A stretch of 64,000 nt of DNA from positions 6,929,452 to 6,993,451 of the forward strand of contig OU862933.1 of NCBI GenBank assembly GCA_917880885.1, given 5' to 3'. Both the position numbers and the translations under genes were made by a program. The stretch is from Limnephilus marmoratus (lineage: Eukaryota; Arthropoda; Insecta; Trichoptera; Limnephilidae). Below are positions 1-11,250 of this stretch, piece by piece; position 1 is the first letter of the stretch; every line of letters starts with the position of its first letter. The notes under the pieces were generated by a model. That model ran no database searches, was not told the DNA's origin, and worked only from the letters and a program-made list of their open reading frames with translations.

Positions 1-245
1 TCCTATCTATTGTTAAATTCAAATTTATGTTAAATTAAATTAAAGCAAATCGCTTTATAAATCACCTTTTAATCAAATTTGTGTCGTAAAGAAAAAATGT
101 TTTTTAAAATGTGGTTTACTGTGTTCTATACATTCAGTGTCATTGCACTTCAAACAAATATTTGACAGTTAAATTGTTGTTGCCAGTCTACAAATTTAGT
201 AGTTCCAGTTTTTTATATTTTCTATTCTTATTTGACACACTATAT
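1..245. repeat. Dispersed repeat, copy 1 (partner at 45470-45945)
   Basis: AT-rich sequence resembling 45470-45570 plus 45740-45945 in the same order: a stretch starting near TTCAAATTTATGTTAAATT, then the cttcagtgtcattgcact / gttgccag.ctacaaattt.gtagttcca block. The second copy is interrupted by a GC-run MITE at about 45574-45730, so this copy shows the uninterrupted state. No coding potential is visible. The family is unknown to me. Confidence 0.6.
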
Positions 246-1330
246 GTTTGTACAGCAGCGATATCGAAAATATGAAGAGATGCCTTCCATCATCCAAATC
301 CTCGTAAAAATTCTTAAAAATATATAAACATATCTGAAATGAATGAAATGAAATCTGTCGAAATGTACTTCAAAATTTGGTAAGTACCTTAATTATTGAA
401 CATGCACTTCTCATAAAAATCATTTTAACGATTTTCTCTCGTAATAATTGATTAAACGAGAATTTCTGACCGTACGGGAGGCAAGCCGGCTAAAACACCA
501 TGCGATTTTTTTTCTTAAATTATTTTCGCTATTTTAAAGAGATTCCGACACTGGCGACACTATCAATAGCAATTTCTTTCAAGCACGTAGTTTTTTGTTA
601 AGCTGGCAACACTGCGCGTAGTTTTCGTTTGAGCCAAGCGTTTTGACCATGTTTTGACATGACAGTCTACCGAGCATAAATATACTAACCCCCTACCTGG
701 TTTATTTATGCGAGGACGCTTGAAGCAAGCTTCAATAATCTACGTGCTGGCGGCGAGTATGCGAATTGATATTTTTTTAGCGTAGACAACTCATGGACTT
801 ATATATTTTTTTAATTATTTATTTGGCTATCACTCATTTAGGTGATCTTGGCCATTTCTTGAAATTAATTACATTTTCGAAACAATCGCAGAATCATAAA
901 ATAGGACCCAATGTACATTAATAGTTAGCGTTCTTCGATATAAAAGAACAGATTTTTTTCAAAATTTGAAACATTTCTATAAATTAGATAAAATTAATAT
1001 AAAATAATAATTAATTGTTTTTTTGTAATGTAAACAATATTTACATTAATTTAAAAGAAAAATCAGATGCATTTCTACGTTTTTAATTATTGTTTTTGTG
1101 TTTAATTTGTAGAAAAATCAGATGGATTTCTACAAATGAATCCCTGTTTCCCTTGGTCACGCTATAACTTCAGAACCACTTTACCTATTTCATTAATATA
1201 TTTTTTTAAAGTTTTCTAATACTTTGTAGAAGGTTCTTCCGTAAAGAAAAAGTAAGAAAATTGGAGGGAGGGGAAGGAATTGAAAGATTTTTTTAAGTCT
1301 TCCGATACTTTGTGGAAAGATCTTATGGAA
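246..1330. other. AT-rich non-coding stretch
   Basis: No exon, RNA gene or clear transposon end is recognised. Short low-complexity A/T runs and an imperfect repeat of 'aaaaatcagatg.atttctac' near 1060-1130 are the only structure noted. Confidence 0.5.
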
Positions 1331-1491
1331 AGAAAAATTGACGTAATTAAGGCTCTTGACTCGCAAACCGAAGGTCGGGGGATCGAATCCAAAATTAAAT
1401 TGTGTGATTTCACAATTTTTTTCTTTAAAATAATATAAAGTATATTTGCGGCACGTTCCAGGATTGGAAGATACTCTTAAGTATCGCCCAG
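1331..1491 (+). repeat. tRNA-derived SINE, 5' half (interrupted)
   Basis: A tRNA-like head with an A-box-like stretch (TAATTAAGGCTC) and a B-box-like stretch (GGATCGAATCC) is followed by an AT-rich linker and the motif GCGGCACGTTCCAG. The same head-linker-body order occurs, reverse complemented, at 41565-41985 and 48830-49237. The body stops at 1491, where GGGACCCAATTTTC begins. The next expected SINE segment (the 'accaccattcagaattgaaacg' core, with a few differences) appears only at 5937-5984, so the SINE is split by a 4.4-kb insertion. Confidence 0.7.
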
Positions 1492-1656
1492 GGACCCAAT
1501 TTTCATTTCAGTAGATAATAGCTCGCATGCGATAATTATGTACTTTGTCTATGGTTTTTCTATCATCTAGTAATTATCTACTAATTTTCGATGTAAAGCG
1601 TATTTTGGAATTTCTAATAGAATTATCTATTACAAAGCAGTAGATAATTAAGGTAA

Positions 1657-2630
1657 GGCCACACTGAGCCCACGCAACGCCACGCCACGTGGGTAGACGT
1701 CACCATTTCCATATCTGGACTGCTTACCATCCACACATTTTCTATGGAAACGGGTGCTTTAGAAACATACTAGCCCCACGCAATGCAAACCGACGCCCCC
1801 TACGCTACGCGGACCTGCCGCAGCCAGATCGGCGTGGGCCATGTGGAAGGTGGAGGGGGTATGGTCACGCCTACTACGAGATGATTTTACATCTTTTTGG
1901 TGTTATCTGAGCATCTAACGTTGTTTCGCTATATCTATGGTTGTTTTTTTGACAGATATTATTAAAAAATGGATGACGAACAGTTTATTGAAGCTTTTAG
2001 ACGGCACGAAGTTATTTATAAAATCAAATTACAGGATTATAGAGATTCTGCATACGCAGTGCAACTTAGGAAGAAATTTCAGCCATTTATGGCATGATTT
2101 TCAATATTATACCCCTATAATGAATGTCAATCAAACTTTAGATCTTTCTCTGGTCCCAATTGACTTTCGAAGATGTGTGTTTTCTTTTTTTATGTCATAT
2201 TCAATAATTCAATTATGCTGTGAAGCTCTTCAAATACCACTTTACTCATACGGAAGTACATGAAGAATCGTCCGTCATCAGATTCTAGTTCCTTTACTAA
2301 AGTATGGAACTCTCCAAACATTTGTCTTTGTTTGTTAATGTTGTGGACCCAAATACTTCTCACTTTTTTTCTTTTTACGAGAATATTGATTTAACAATAA
2401 TAATCGTAGCAAATCATCTTCAAATTCACTTTCAAGATATGGCAAAGCTGTCATCTGCTAAGAGAATCACATAAACATAACCTAAAAAATAAATGTCAAA
2501 TGTGTCAAATCAAACGCGCCTGCGCACAACCACAGACCCCTTGTCACGTGGTCACAGCGACGCGTACGTACGTCTGGCCAGTGTGAACGGTACAGGAACG
2601 TTGCGTGGCGTTGCGTCTGCTCAGTATGAT
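1657..2630. mobile_element. PIF/Harbinger-like fragment with MADF ORF
   Basis: The left end (ggccacactgagcccacgca, 1657) and the reverse complement of the right end (about 2630: actgagcagacgcaacgcc) share an imperfect ~30-bp terminal inverted repeat. The interior contains the MADF-like reading frame at 1969-2097. PIF/Harbinger elements commonly carry a second ORF with a Myb/SANT/MADF DNA-binding domain, so that superfamily is the inference. No DDE transposase is present in this interval. Confidence 0.45.
1969..2097 (+). pseudogene. MADF-domain protein fragment (transposon ORF)
   Basis: A 42-codon frame starts at ATG 1969 and ends at TGA 2095-2097. It begins MDDEQFIEAFRRHEVIY and continues with a Tyr/Asp-rich segment (LQDYRDSAYAVQLRKKF). 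This matches the start of an MADF domain (FI..v....lYd...dYrd......w), which binds DNA and is found in insect transcription factors and as the accessory protein of PIF/Harbinger transposons. A complete MADF domain is about 80-90 residues, so this is truncated; a different frame is open downstream. Probably a decayed transposon ORF rather than a host gene. Confidence 0.5.
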
Positions 2631-2699
2631 CCTTGCTTTAGACTATTGGTTTTAGCAGTAGTTCAACTGTCAAAAAGTGTCACTTGTACGGTTTCACCT

Positions 2700-3135
2700 T
2701 ATGGTAAGCCCACACTGCGGCCAACGTTCCAACTTTAAACGTTTGGACGATCGTGTGGAGGGGTGTTCGTGCGTTGGAAGTTCGAGTTGGAAGGTTGGAG
2801 TTCGAGTTGGCCCGGGATCGCCTTCGAGGCGATCCCGACGGCCAACTCACACGAACCAGCGTGCCGCATACTATTAAAATGACGATATTATTACGGAGAG
2901 TGGTATAACAATTGTTTGAAAACATGTCGTGTATACAAGTATAATGATTATACGTACGTAATAATTATAGGCAACTGAAAAAGGTACAGCGTAGCTACAG
3001 CTGTTCCATGTCCGCCATTTTGGAGTACGGAATTCGGGGTTGGAGGGTTGGCCGCAGCGACCACACGATCGGCCAACCTTCCAACTTCGAACTAAGTTCG
3101 GAGTTGGAAGGTTGGCTTCAGTCTGGACGTAGCAT
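2700..3135. mobile_element. GC-rich MITE with inverted repeats
   Basis: The left part (cccacactgcggccaacgttccaac ... acgatcgtgtgg) is approximately inverted in the right part (ccacacgatcggccaaccttcc ... gttggaaggttgg). A short perfect hairpin (GGGATCGCC ttcga GGCGATCCC) lies at about 2815-2838. It is markedly richer in G+C than its surroundings. Boundaries are approximate and no target duplication was identified. Confidence 0.45.
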
Positions 3136-3984
3136 TACTTTACTTCCATTCCAACACAGTGGTACGATGCATTTTAGTAAGCATGTGTGTGTGTTACAAT
3201 GCAATATTTGATATCAAATAACTCAGGAAATTTGGTAATAATTAAAAGAAATATTTATTTATTACAAAATCCTTTTTACAATGTATTACAATTTTTGACA
3301 ATAAAATATAAAACTATACAATAATAAGTTTAAAAGTTGAGTAATCAGTATACTATTTTATTGTATTTTTGTTTAATTTGTAAATTATGCTATTCTACGA
3401 AGCTATGCCTGTCCCAGAGTAGCGTTATAGAATGCAATTCTATTTTATTGTATTTGTCATAGTGTGTATTTATTTTTATAAGAACCTACACATTATGCAT
3501 TTTTATTAGTTCCCAGTATGCAAACGATTAAAATACATTAAACAAATGTTATTTTATTAATACAGTTTCATTTAACTCTTAATTCAACACAGCTAATGAT
3601 CAAATAGTAACAGAAAGTCCAAAGGTAAAGCAAAAGTCGATAATATTTTGAAAAACACGCAAGAGGAAACAACTACTCATCAACTACTTCTTCAACGAAC
3701 AACAAAGTGAATTGACACCAGGGATGTTCTGCCCAAAAAAATTGTTTCCCTAGATTTCGAGGTGAAATTTCCCTAGAATTTCCCTAGATTCCGGGGGTAC
3801 CTCCTGGGCAAATCAAAACACGCGTCGGGGGGGGGGGGGGGGGGGGGGGGGGGTGAAGTTTTCGGACTTTGAAATTTTTGTACATGTTATAACATTATAA
3901 GCAGTCAAATTATTCAAATAATCACATTTACGCAAGTACGAAATCACCTGACTGTGTAATTCATTAATTAATTCCTGTTATTAT

Positions 3985-4890
3985 TATTATCATATTTTTT
4001 AAAGAAAGCCAAACATTCCTGGGTTACGAATAACCTGATAATATAACTATATAAATAACTATAACATGAAGATAAATAAAGACAAAACAAAGCTGCTGAC
4101 TGTAGGCCGAACGCAACATCAGATGCGAATAGAGATGTCAGGAGTTCCACTAAAGAACGCCAAGGAGTTTGTCTATCTCGGGAGCAAAATAACATGGGAC
4201 GGTCGGTCTAAGAGCGATGTCGACAGCCGTATACATCAGGCTAGGCTTGCTTTCAATAAAAGGTCGAAAATAATTGAATCAAATAATATAGACCTAAAGC
4301 TGAGAATACTCCTCATCAAGACCTATGTATGGAGTATCTTGATGTACGGCTGCGAAACATGGTGCCTATCCAAAAGAGATAAACGGAGACTAGAGGCCTT
4401 TGAGATGTGGTCCTATAGAAAACTATTAGGAATTTCCTGGAGAGACCACATTACAAATGAGGAGGTTCTCCAAAGAATCGAAGGAGGAAGGCACCTGCTC
4501 AGGACCTTGTCCGAAAGGCGTGCAAGATGGATCGGCCATGTAATACGACAAGAAGGCCTCTTGCATTCCATAATGGAGGGTATGACCGAGGGGACAAACT
4601 CTAGGGGACGCCCACGCCGAGAGTACCTGGAGGACCTGCTGGTGGACGTGCGCTGCTTATCATATGCAGACCTCAAAAGAGCCGCACAAGACAGGGAAGA
4701 ATGGAAGAGGAAACTAAAGGAAATTGCTGCAAACCAATCCCAGGATTGAAACCAGAGAGAGATTTGAAAATCTCCTACTACGGAAAATGTTGCTTGAGTC
4801 GTGATGGAGGACTTAGCCAGCCGAGGAATCGAATACGGAACGCCTGAGTGGGACCCAAACGCGATGTCCACTCAACCACTGATCTGTTAT
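3985..4890 (+). mobile_element. LINE 3' fragment fused to a SINE-like tail
   Basis: The unit starts with aaagccaaacattcctgggtt, continues into the reverse-transcriptase C-terminal frame at 4066-4749, and ends in a tRNA-like segment that on the minus strand has A-box-like GGTTGAGTGGAC and B-box-like TATTCGATTCC. A compact version with the same two ends but no coding part is at 29430-29605. This suggests a LINE and a SINE sharing terminal sequence, or an internally deleted derivative. Confidence 0.55.
4066..4749 (+). pseudogene. LINE reverse transcriptase, C-terminal fragment
   Basis: An open frame of 227 residues corresponds to the post-palm part of a non-LTR (RTE-like) reverse transcriptase. 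It has the thumb segment FVYLGSKITWDGRSKSDVD, the conserved LMYGCETWCLSKRDKRRLEAF motif, RWIGHVIRQ, and the basic GRPRREYLEDL segment near the end. The catalytic YADD motif and everything N-terminal are missing, so this is a 5'-truncated copy, the usual product of incomplete target-primed reverse transcription. The frame is intact to a normal-looking end, so it is not very old. It differs from the RTE copy at 19272-22334 and belongs to another family. Confidence 0.75.
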
Positions 4891-5988
4891 ATGTTTATTA
4901 ATTGGAAAGATATTGGAACTTAGTAGATGTACTTATAATACTGTGCTTTTCCAAATAAAACATTTTTTTCTAAGTGAAATAATAATTTCAAAGTATATAT
5001 ACACTAACCACTGAATTAAAAACGGAATTCCAAATAAAAATCACTTTGCAAAATAAAAATCAACCACAATTACCGAAAAAACGGAACTTGAAACTTATAA
5101 CTTTTTTTTTCAGAGGTCTCCATTTATCTTTTTAGATACTAATATCATTTTGAGTCGTCAGTGTTTAACCCGTCTGCTTGGGTCAATATATTCGCACCTC
5201 ACAATCCGGAAGCTTCAGTTTTGCGCTTAAATTCTGAAACCGTCACTTTGGATCGAGATTGTAAAATATCTATGCAAGATAGGTTTCATATTTCAAAGAC
5301 AATAAGAAGCATTATTTCGTTCTCTTTCTGGTTAAAAGAAAAATACATATGTTTGCATGAGAGAAAGAGAGATATATAGCTTGTAAAATGTAAGATCGCT
5401 CGGGACATTTTTAGTCTTATGAAAGTATAACGCGATTACGTGTTTTGGGATGTATTTATTCCTTAACAAGCAGATAGGTTAAAATAACATTGCTTGTAAG
5501 TACATCAACACTATTTAAGATTCATAAGAATTCCAAAAAAAATCTTTTATACCAGTAATACCTATGTCATATTTAATAAAAATTTTGCCAGAGTTCGAAA
5601 TTTCCCTAGATTTTGTGCTGATTTCCCTTTTCCCTAAAAAATATTTTTCTCCCCTAGATCTAGGGAAATTTCCCTAGACATACCATCACTGATTGACACT
5701 ATTGACAGATTGACAGCCGTAAACAGAAAAATGTATCAAATCTATGGAGTCAAAGACACGGGTTACCATATAAAAAAATAAAATTGGTACATTTTTATGT
5801 TGGTATTAATATCGGTTGTTTTACATTATCTACGACGGTCGAAAATACGCATTTATCGAAACAGTAGATAATTTATCGTGCGCGATCCTCGCATGCGAAC
5901 AATTATCTACTGAAATGAAAATTGGGTCCCTGGTAGACCACCATTCAGAATTGAAACGTTGCTTGAAATGGCATAAGCCGTGATTGAG

Positions 5989-6995
5989 GGACCCAATTTT
6001 CATTTCAGTAGATAATTTATTGTTCGCATGCGAGGATCGCGCACGATAAATTATCTACTGTTTCGATAAATGCGTATTTTCGACCGATAATGTAAAACAA
6101 CCGATATTGATACCAACATAAAAATGTACCAATTTTATTTTTTTATATGGTAACCCGTGTCTTTGACTCCATAGATTTGATCATTTGATACATTTTTCTG
6201 TTTACGGCTGTCAATCTGTCAGTGTCAATTCACATGCAATTCACTTTGTTGTTCGTTGAAGAAGTAGTTGTTTCCTCTTGTGTGTTTTTCAAAATATTAC
6301 CGACTTTTGCTTTACCTTTGGACTTTCTGTTACTATTTGATCATTAGCTGTGTTGAATTAAGAGTTAAATGAAACTGTATTAATAAAATAACATTTGTTT
6401 AATGTATTTCAATCGTTTGCATACTGGGAACTAATAAAAATGCATAATGTGTAGGTTCTTATAAAAATAAATACATACTATGACAAATACAATAAAATAG
6501 ATTAATTTTTGGGGATCGCTGGCAACGGTTAATATGCACTTTTTTTTAAAAAAACCTTTTGATTCACCAATTACATGAAAAGGTAACTATTTGCATTGGG
6601 GGAAGTGGAAAATATTTCATTCTAAATTTCATTTACGTAAAATTAAAATTAGCTCTAGTCTTGTGAGATTGTACGCCAGAATCACAAACCATGTTGCACA
6701 AACCTAGCGTAGCCGATAAACTACTTGAAAACTGGGATGTTTTTCTTGCCTTGACGCGAGTAGGCGTTATAAAGGGGCACTTTCTTTTGTATCACAAACC
6801 ATGTTACACAAAAATATTTTCCACTTCCCCCAATGTAAATAGTTGTCTTTTAATGTAATTAAGGTGAATCAAAAGATTTTTTCAAAAAAGTGCGTATTAA
6901 CCGTTGCCAGCGATCCCCAAAATTTACCTAAAATAGAATTGCATTCTATAACGCTACTCTGGGACAGGCATAGCTTAGTAGAATAGCATAATTTT
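5989..6995. mobile_element. Second copy of the GGGACCC element arm
   Basis: It starts again with gggacccaattttcatttca immediately after SINE core sequence (…gccgtgattg). It runs parallel to the reverse complement of 3385-5936 and then loses similarity at about 6995. No second GGGTCCC end is visible further right, so this copy is incomplete or solo-ended. Confidence 0.5.
6505..6927. mobile_element. Foldback MITE inside the palindrome's right arm
   Basis: Left ttttggggatcgctggcaac and right gttgccagcgatccccaaaa are exact inverted ends. The inverted similarity continues for about 100 bp on each side (cggttaatatgcac / gtgcgtattaaccg, cattgggggaagtgg / ccacttcccccaatg). The centre holds a repeated 'atcacaaaccatgtt.cacaaa'. 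It interrupts the arm between 6500 and 6929. Confidence 0.7.
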
Positions 6996-7014
6996 CGGTA
7001 AATATCGGTTCGGA

Positions 7015-7140
7015 CTGGCCACGCTTATTACGAATAATTTTTAGAAAAAAACTTTAGATTCGCTTACTATAAAAGGAAATTTTTGGCTTTGGGGCGGCGG
7101 AAAATAATGCATTTTAATTTTCAATTGCATAAAACCAAAA
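7015..7140. repeat. Dispersed ~120-bp repeat, copy 1
   Basis: Same-strand similarity with 8410-8545: the shared series cgcttattacgaataatt, ctttagattc, ctataaaaggaaa, tttttg and aaaataatgc. It also resembles the interior of the foldback MITE at 6505-6927, so all three probably derive from one family. Confidence 0.55.
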
Positions 7141-8409
7141 TTCACTTCGCGAACCGACCCAGCGAAAATCCTCTAGGGTCAAAATCCAGAGAGATAAATG
7201 GGGAATACGTTTGTATGGAAAAAACGCCGCTGGTATTTCCTCTTAAAAAGCTTCCACACTTCCACTGAAAACAAACCGGTGTGATTATTTATATTTATGA
7301 CATTTTACTGTGCAGTATTTTATAATCGATAGATTTATATTGAGTTGAAATCATACGTTTTTTCGTTTCAATTTTTGGGGCTGCTTCCAATGACGTTGCT
7401 GCTTCTAAAATAAGCATTAAGGTTTTTCGACTTTGCCATCTTTAATAGTAAACAAAAGTTTTTTGTTTTTACGACAAGAATACACATATATAAACCCTAA
7501 AATATAACGACCTTTTTGCTCACGAATTTTAATATGTACCTAACTTATGTATTTCAAGATCCTTAAAAAACAAAGCTTTTTCCAAACTCCAAGAAAATTA
7601 GATATTTTATGAGGTATATTCACAAACGAGGGATTATGTTGAAAATGTACTGAATATTTAGAAAAATTTTCTGATTTTATTAATAATACTGAAAATGTTT
7701 GTTTGTTATGTTATCATTCAATATTATTGATTTTAAAAATGATCTAAAACTGACAAAACCAAAACGGCCCGTAGTTGGTAAATGGGATTGTGAGGTCACA
7801 AGCTACGCCCAGCTGAACCAGCATAAACACCGTGAGGTTTTTTATCCAGTAAAGAATTTTTCCTCACGATGACATTAATGTAAAATAAATTCAGTAAAGT
7901 AAATAATCACCTTCAGAAGGTAATAGTTATAAGGCCGAATGAGCCGTAAAACTAGTTAGTTAGAACAGCAAAGGGTATTGCAACGCCCTAGTTAGTTAGA
8001 GGATTACGAAAGAAAACGTCATGAGTCCACATCCGCACTCATGACTAGGCGTGAGCGTTATTTAACGAGACTAGTTACAATAACTAGTTACGCGGCATGT
8101 AACGGAAATAACTAGTCTCGCTAAAATCACAAGTAGTTATTTTTGTAAATGCGTTATTTCCGTTATTTCTGTGTTGGGTGTGATGTGAGTAATTGAGTAC
8201 CAGAGTAGTTTCGCCGCGTTTCGCGTTTCGCATAGTTACGTTTGCCGGCCGGCCGAGCGTGCGAGATTTTGAATCGAACATTTTCGAGTAAGCGGGAGTG
8301 GGTTCCGTTTCTGGGAAACGAGCCACCATTTTTTGAATTTAAAGTAAAATAATTTAGTTTGTTTTAGTTCGTCGTTGTACTTTTGTATAATTTTGAGTAC
8401 TTTCGGTAA
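7141..8409. other. Unannotated stretch
   Basis: No exon or RNA gene is recognised. Short inverted motifs built on 'aactagtta' and 'gagactagt' occur at 8065-8125, and CG-rich sequence is at 8210-8290. Nothing here has protein-like reading frames. Confidence 0.4.
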
Positions 8410-8545
8410 ATTTTCGATCTTACTGTCAACGCTTATTACGAATAATTAAAAAAAAAACACCTTTAGATTCACTTTAATTACTATAAAAGGAAACTTTTTG
8501 CATTTGGGGTGGCAAAAAATAATGCGTTTAAAATTATAGTAAACA
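8410..8545. repeat. Dispersed ~120-bp repeat, copy 2
   Basis: Same-orientation partner of 7015-7140, about 1.4 kb away. The two may bound a larger decayed element, but no target duplications were found. Confidence 0.5.
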
Positions 8546-9474
8546 CTAATTAATCATAAAAAAACATTTAATGCAGTCAGTCCTAAGCCTGAATAAAGTA
8601 TGAAGGGAAGTTAATTTCATGTACGTTGATTTCACTGTATAGCTACAAACACTTAGATAGTGCTTAAATTTATTTTCGTTTCGTGTGTAACTTTATAGTT
8701 GGTGGAGGTATACAGTTTCGTGTGCAACTGAAACTAAGAAAATAACTAGTTACAAAAATAACCTGTTTCGAAACAGATTATGCCGACCAAGAAACTGGTT
8801 TCGTTACGTTTCTTGAAAACGGCGTAACGACACACGTCTACTCATGACGTTACACGATAGCCACGCCCCAAAATATCATTTTCGCGGTAATTCAAAAATG
8901 GGAAACTTTAACTCGCTGTAGAAAATTTACTCGTCAACATAAAAATAGAATAAAAATGTTATAATGATCGTAATTTTTTGCTTAATTTTTTTAGGAAGAA
9001 AAAAAAATGTGGAAGTACCCCCATAAATTCATCAACATAAATTATCGGACATTGCTTCACAAGTGATAAAAATTCAAAAGATAAGATGCGTGGCAGTGAT
9101 AAAAGCGCATTTTCAAACCACCAAAGAATAACGTGTCCTTCAAGTCCAAAGAACTCAAAAAAAAAAACAATAATGGGAACAAGATATATCGTTTCATCAA
9201 AAAAATAACAAAACATCAAAGCTCATCAACAAATTGAAAACAAACTCTCAACTAACTGAAAGATTTGTCTGACCGCAAAATCTGCATCAAAACTATATAA
9301 ACTATTTTTACATCTCATGTGACCAGGGGCGGCCCTAGCTAAATTATTAGGTGTTGCGAAATCTCTTTGTGGCGCTCCCCCCCCCCCCCCCCTCTTCCTA
9401 ACAAAAAATAGAGCTCTTTCTATGCAGTTATGCAACTTTAACTGAAGAGCCTAGTAGGACAGATGAGAAATAAT

Positions 9475-9945
9475 ATCAGAAAAAACAAAAATTTTAACAA
9501 AACAAAAAACTTCTTAAAAAAATGCACTAAAAAGTTAAAAAAATAATTTCGTATTTTTCTACAACTTAATAATCAACTTACTTTTTCTACTCATCAATAT
9601 GTAGGTACGATTGTTATTTTTAAAGTCGGTGTCAGCCAAGGTTTGTAACTATATACATGGTCATAGGTGAGATGTGCTTGTGTCGCACGCGCGACTAGAC
9701 GAAGCGAGAGGCAAGAGCGGGGCCACGTGGGAGGGGAGCTGTCAAGTGAACACACCGGGCCGGGTACCTTGGCTGACACCGACTCCAAAAATAACAATCG
9801 TACCTACATATTGATGAGTAGAAAAAGTTAGTTGATTAATAAGTTGTAGAAGAATACGAAATTATTTTTTGACTTTTTAATGCATTTTTTGAAGTCGCTT
9901 TTTTGCTTTGTTAAAATTTTTGTTTATTTTTTTTATTTTTAGTGT
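9475..9945. mobile_element. Foldback element nested in the hAT copy
   Basis: Arms of roughly 175 bp are inverted around a GC-rich centre (about 9650-9755). The left arm includes acttaataatcaact and tcatcaatatgtaggtacga; the right arm has the complements tcgtacctacatattgatga and agttgattaataagt. It lies beside the transposase region and shows no obvious target duplication. Confidence 0.65.
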
Positions 9946-10567
9946 ACTAAAAGTACTTAAACTAATTTGTCTGGGTAGACCTACTAAACGTGCTGCTCAT
10001 ATGAGACAGACATTACTTGACCATAACGACGTTACGGTAGGTGACTCAAAGATCCGGATAGCCTATAAAAGATTCGACCGAGTATCGTTAATTTGCTCCT
10101 AAGAATTGAAGAGTTCCGTTACTTTGTCATGGATCCCATAATCAGAACCTAACCAAACTCTCATCAAACTACCCTTGAAGTATATCCTTTCCAATAAAAA
10201 AGAATCATCAGAATCGGTTGGGGTGATATTGAGTTATTCGTCCGTTTGTCGCGCACATACTTAATGCAAATTTAAGACTTAAGTGATTTTCTTATGGATG
10301 CCATTGTCAGAACTGAACCAAATTGAAATGGAACCACACGGAAAGCACTAGCTTGCAAATAAAAAAAGAATCATCAACATCGGTTCACATAGTCGAAAGT
10401 TCTGAGGTAACAAACATGAAAAAAATATAGTCGAATTGAGAACCTTCTCCTTTTTGAAGTCGTTTAAAAAATATATGTTCGATTACATTTATTTAATTAA
10501 ATCTGCGAAATCAATAAAAACACTACAACACAACTTTTCTTGCTTTTGCCCTTGCGAATTTTTTTAA

Positions 10568-11250
10568 TTAAATCAGAATAACATAACCCTTGGGCAATAT
10601 CATTCTCGATTGATAAAATTGCAAGATCTGATAGTCTTTCTTGACACATAGCCGAATGTAAGTACGTTTTAATTTACTGAAGCTTCGTTCTCCTTTGACG
10701 ACAGTTACAGGGATGGTCAGTAAAATCCGAAGCGCTGTCCACACATTTGGGAATATATCCTGCCAATCATTTTTTTTTATAAGTTGAAGAACTTGCATTG
10801 GCTCTGATGAGTCAAGATATTTTAGTAATGGGTTTAGGCTCAAAAGTTCTTCCACCAATTCGCAACTAGAGACATCACATTTTCCCCTTCGGTTAAAATG
10901 ATTTGCAAATCTGCATAGGCTTTTTCTAATGAAGATTTATGAGGAATTATTTTGACGTTATACAAAAAAGAACATGTATCATTGAATTTAGATAATTGTC
11001 CAAACCAAGTCACCAATGCATTTTCGATTGTGTCTATCATAGGGTAAAAGATGTTAATTTTAAACAGTTCTTCGGGATTTGTTGGTGTCTCATCTGCAGC
11101 TTCATATTCAAATAATCGCTTCTTTCTTCGGGATCGGACTGGCTTAAGCGTAGAATCTATCCCAGCCTGGGGAGCTATTTCCTTAGCTGTTATTTGAGTA
11201 GACGAATAAGTCCGGTACTGCTTCACAAATTTCGAGCAGTTTTTCAGCAA
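10568..11250 (-). pseudogene. hAT transposase, broken C-terminal part
   Basis: Two overlapping minus-strand frames (10840-11250, then 10568-10858) differ by a frameshift. The downstream frame contains the hAT C-terminal dimerisation signature: WQDIFPNVWTALRILLTIPV followed by TVVKGERSFSKLKRTYIR, matching the family pattern ..LP.t.a..ERsFS.LK.ik..lR. The upstream frame corresponds to the helical region before it. The RNase H-like DDE core and zinc-finger N-terminus are not recognisable, so the gene cannot make an active enzyme. It lies within the hAT ends described above. Confidence 0.75.

Larger units (their letters stand above)
3719..5691. mobile_element. hAT-type element with 8-bp target duplication
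   Basis: The left end CAGGGATG (3719) and right end CATCACTG (5691) are inverted, and both are flanked by ATTGACAC (3711-3718 and 5692-5699), an exact 8-bp target duplication as made by hAT transposases. Both subterminal regions are full of the decamer TTTCCCTAGA. The interior carries a run of about 27 G (3827-3853) and a LINE/SINE unit (3985-4890). No hAT transposase is seen, so it is non-autonomous. Confidence 0.75.
1492..5936. mobile_element. 4.4-kb TIR-bounded element inserted in a SINE
   Basis: The left end GGGACCCAATTTTCATTTCA (1493) is matched by its exact complement ending at about 5935. The similarity continues imperfectly inward for about 150 bp, including cagtagataatt and gcgtatttt. 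The flanks are the two halves of one SINE (1331-1491 and 5937-5984), which marks the element limits. It holds an MADF-like ORF region (1657-2630), a GC-rich MITE (2700-3135) and a nested hAT copy (3719-5691). Superfamily unresolved; no intact transposase seen. Confidence 0.55.
3385..6995. repeat. Interrupted palindrome, arms about 570 bp
   Basis: The left arm (3385-3710 plus 5700-5937) and right arm (5989-6500 plus 6929-6995) are reverse complements over nearly their whole length. The arms include the motifs gtttgcatactgggaacta, ctatggagtcaaagacac and cgcatgcgaggatcgcgc. The left arm is interrupted by a hAT copy and the right arm by a foldback MITE; removing both makes the arms almost equal. 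The spacer (5938-5988) is SINE core sequence. Confidence 0.75.

Noticed and set aside
3827..3853. Poly-G run as a biological signal
   Set aside because: Homopolymer of this length may be sequencing or replication slippage; noted only as part of the hAT copy.
4413..4871. 152-residue minus-strand frame
   Set aside because: Antisense of the LINE fragment running into the tRNA-like segment; no family resemblance.
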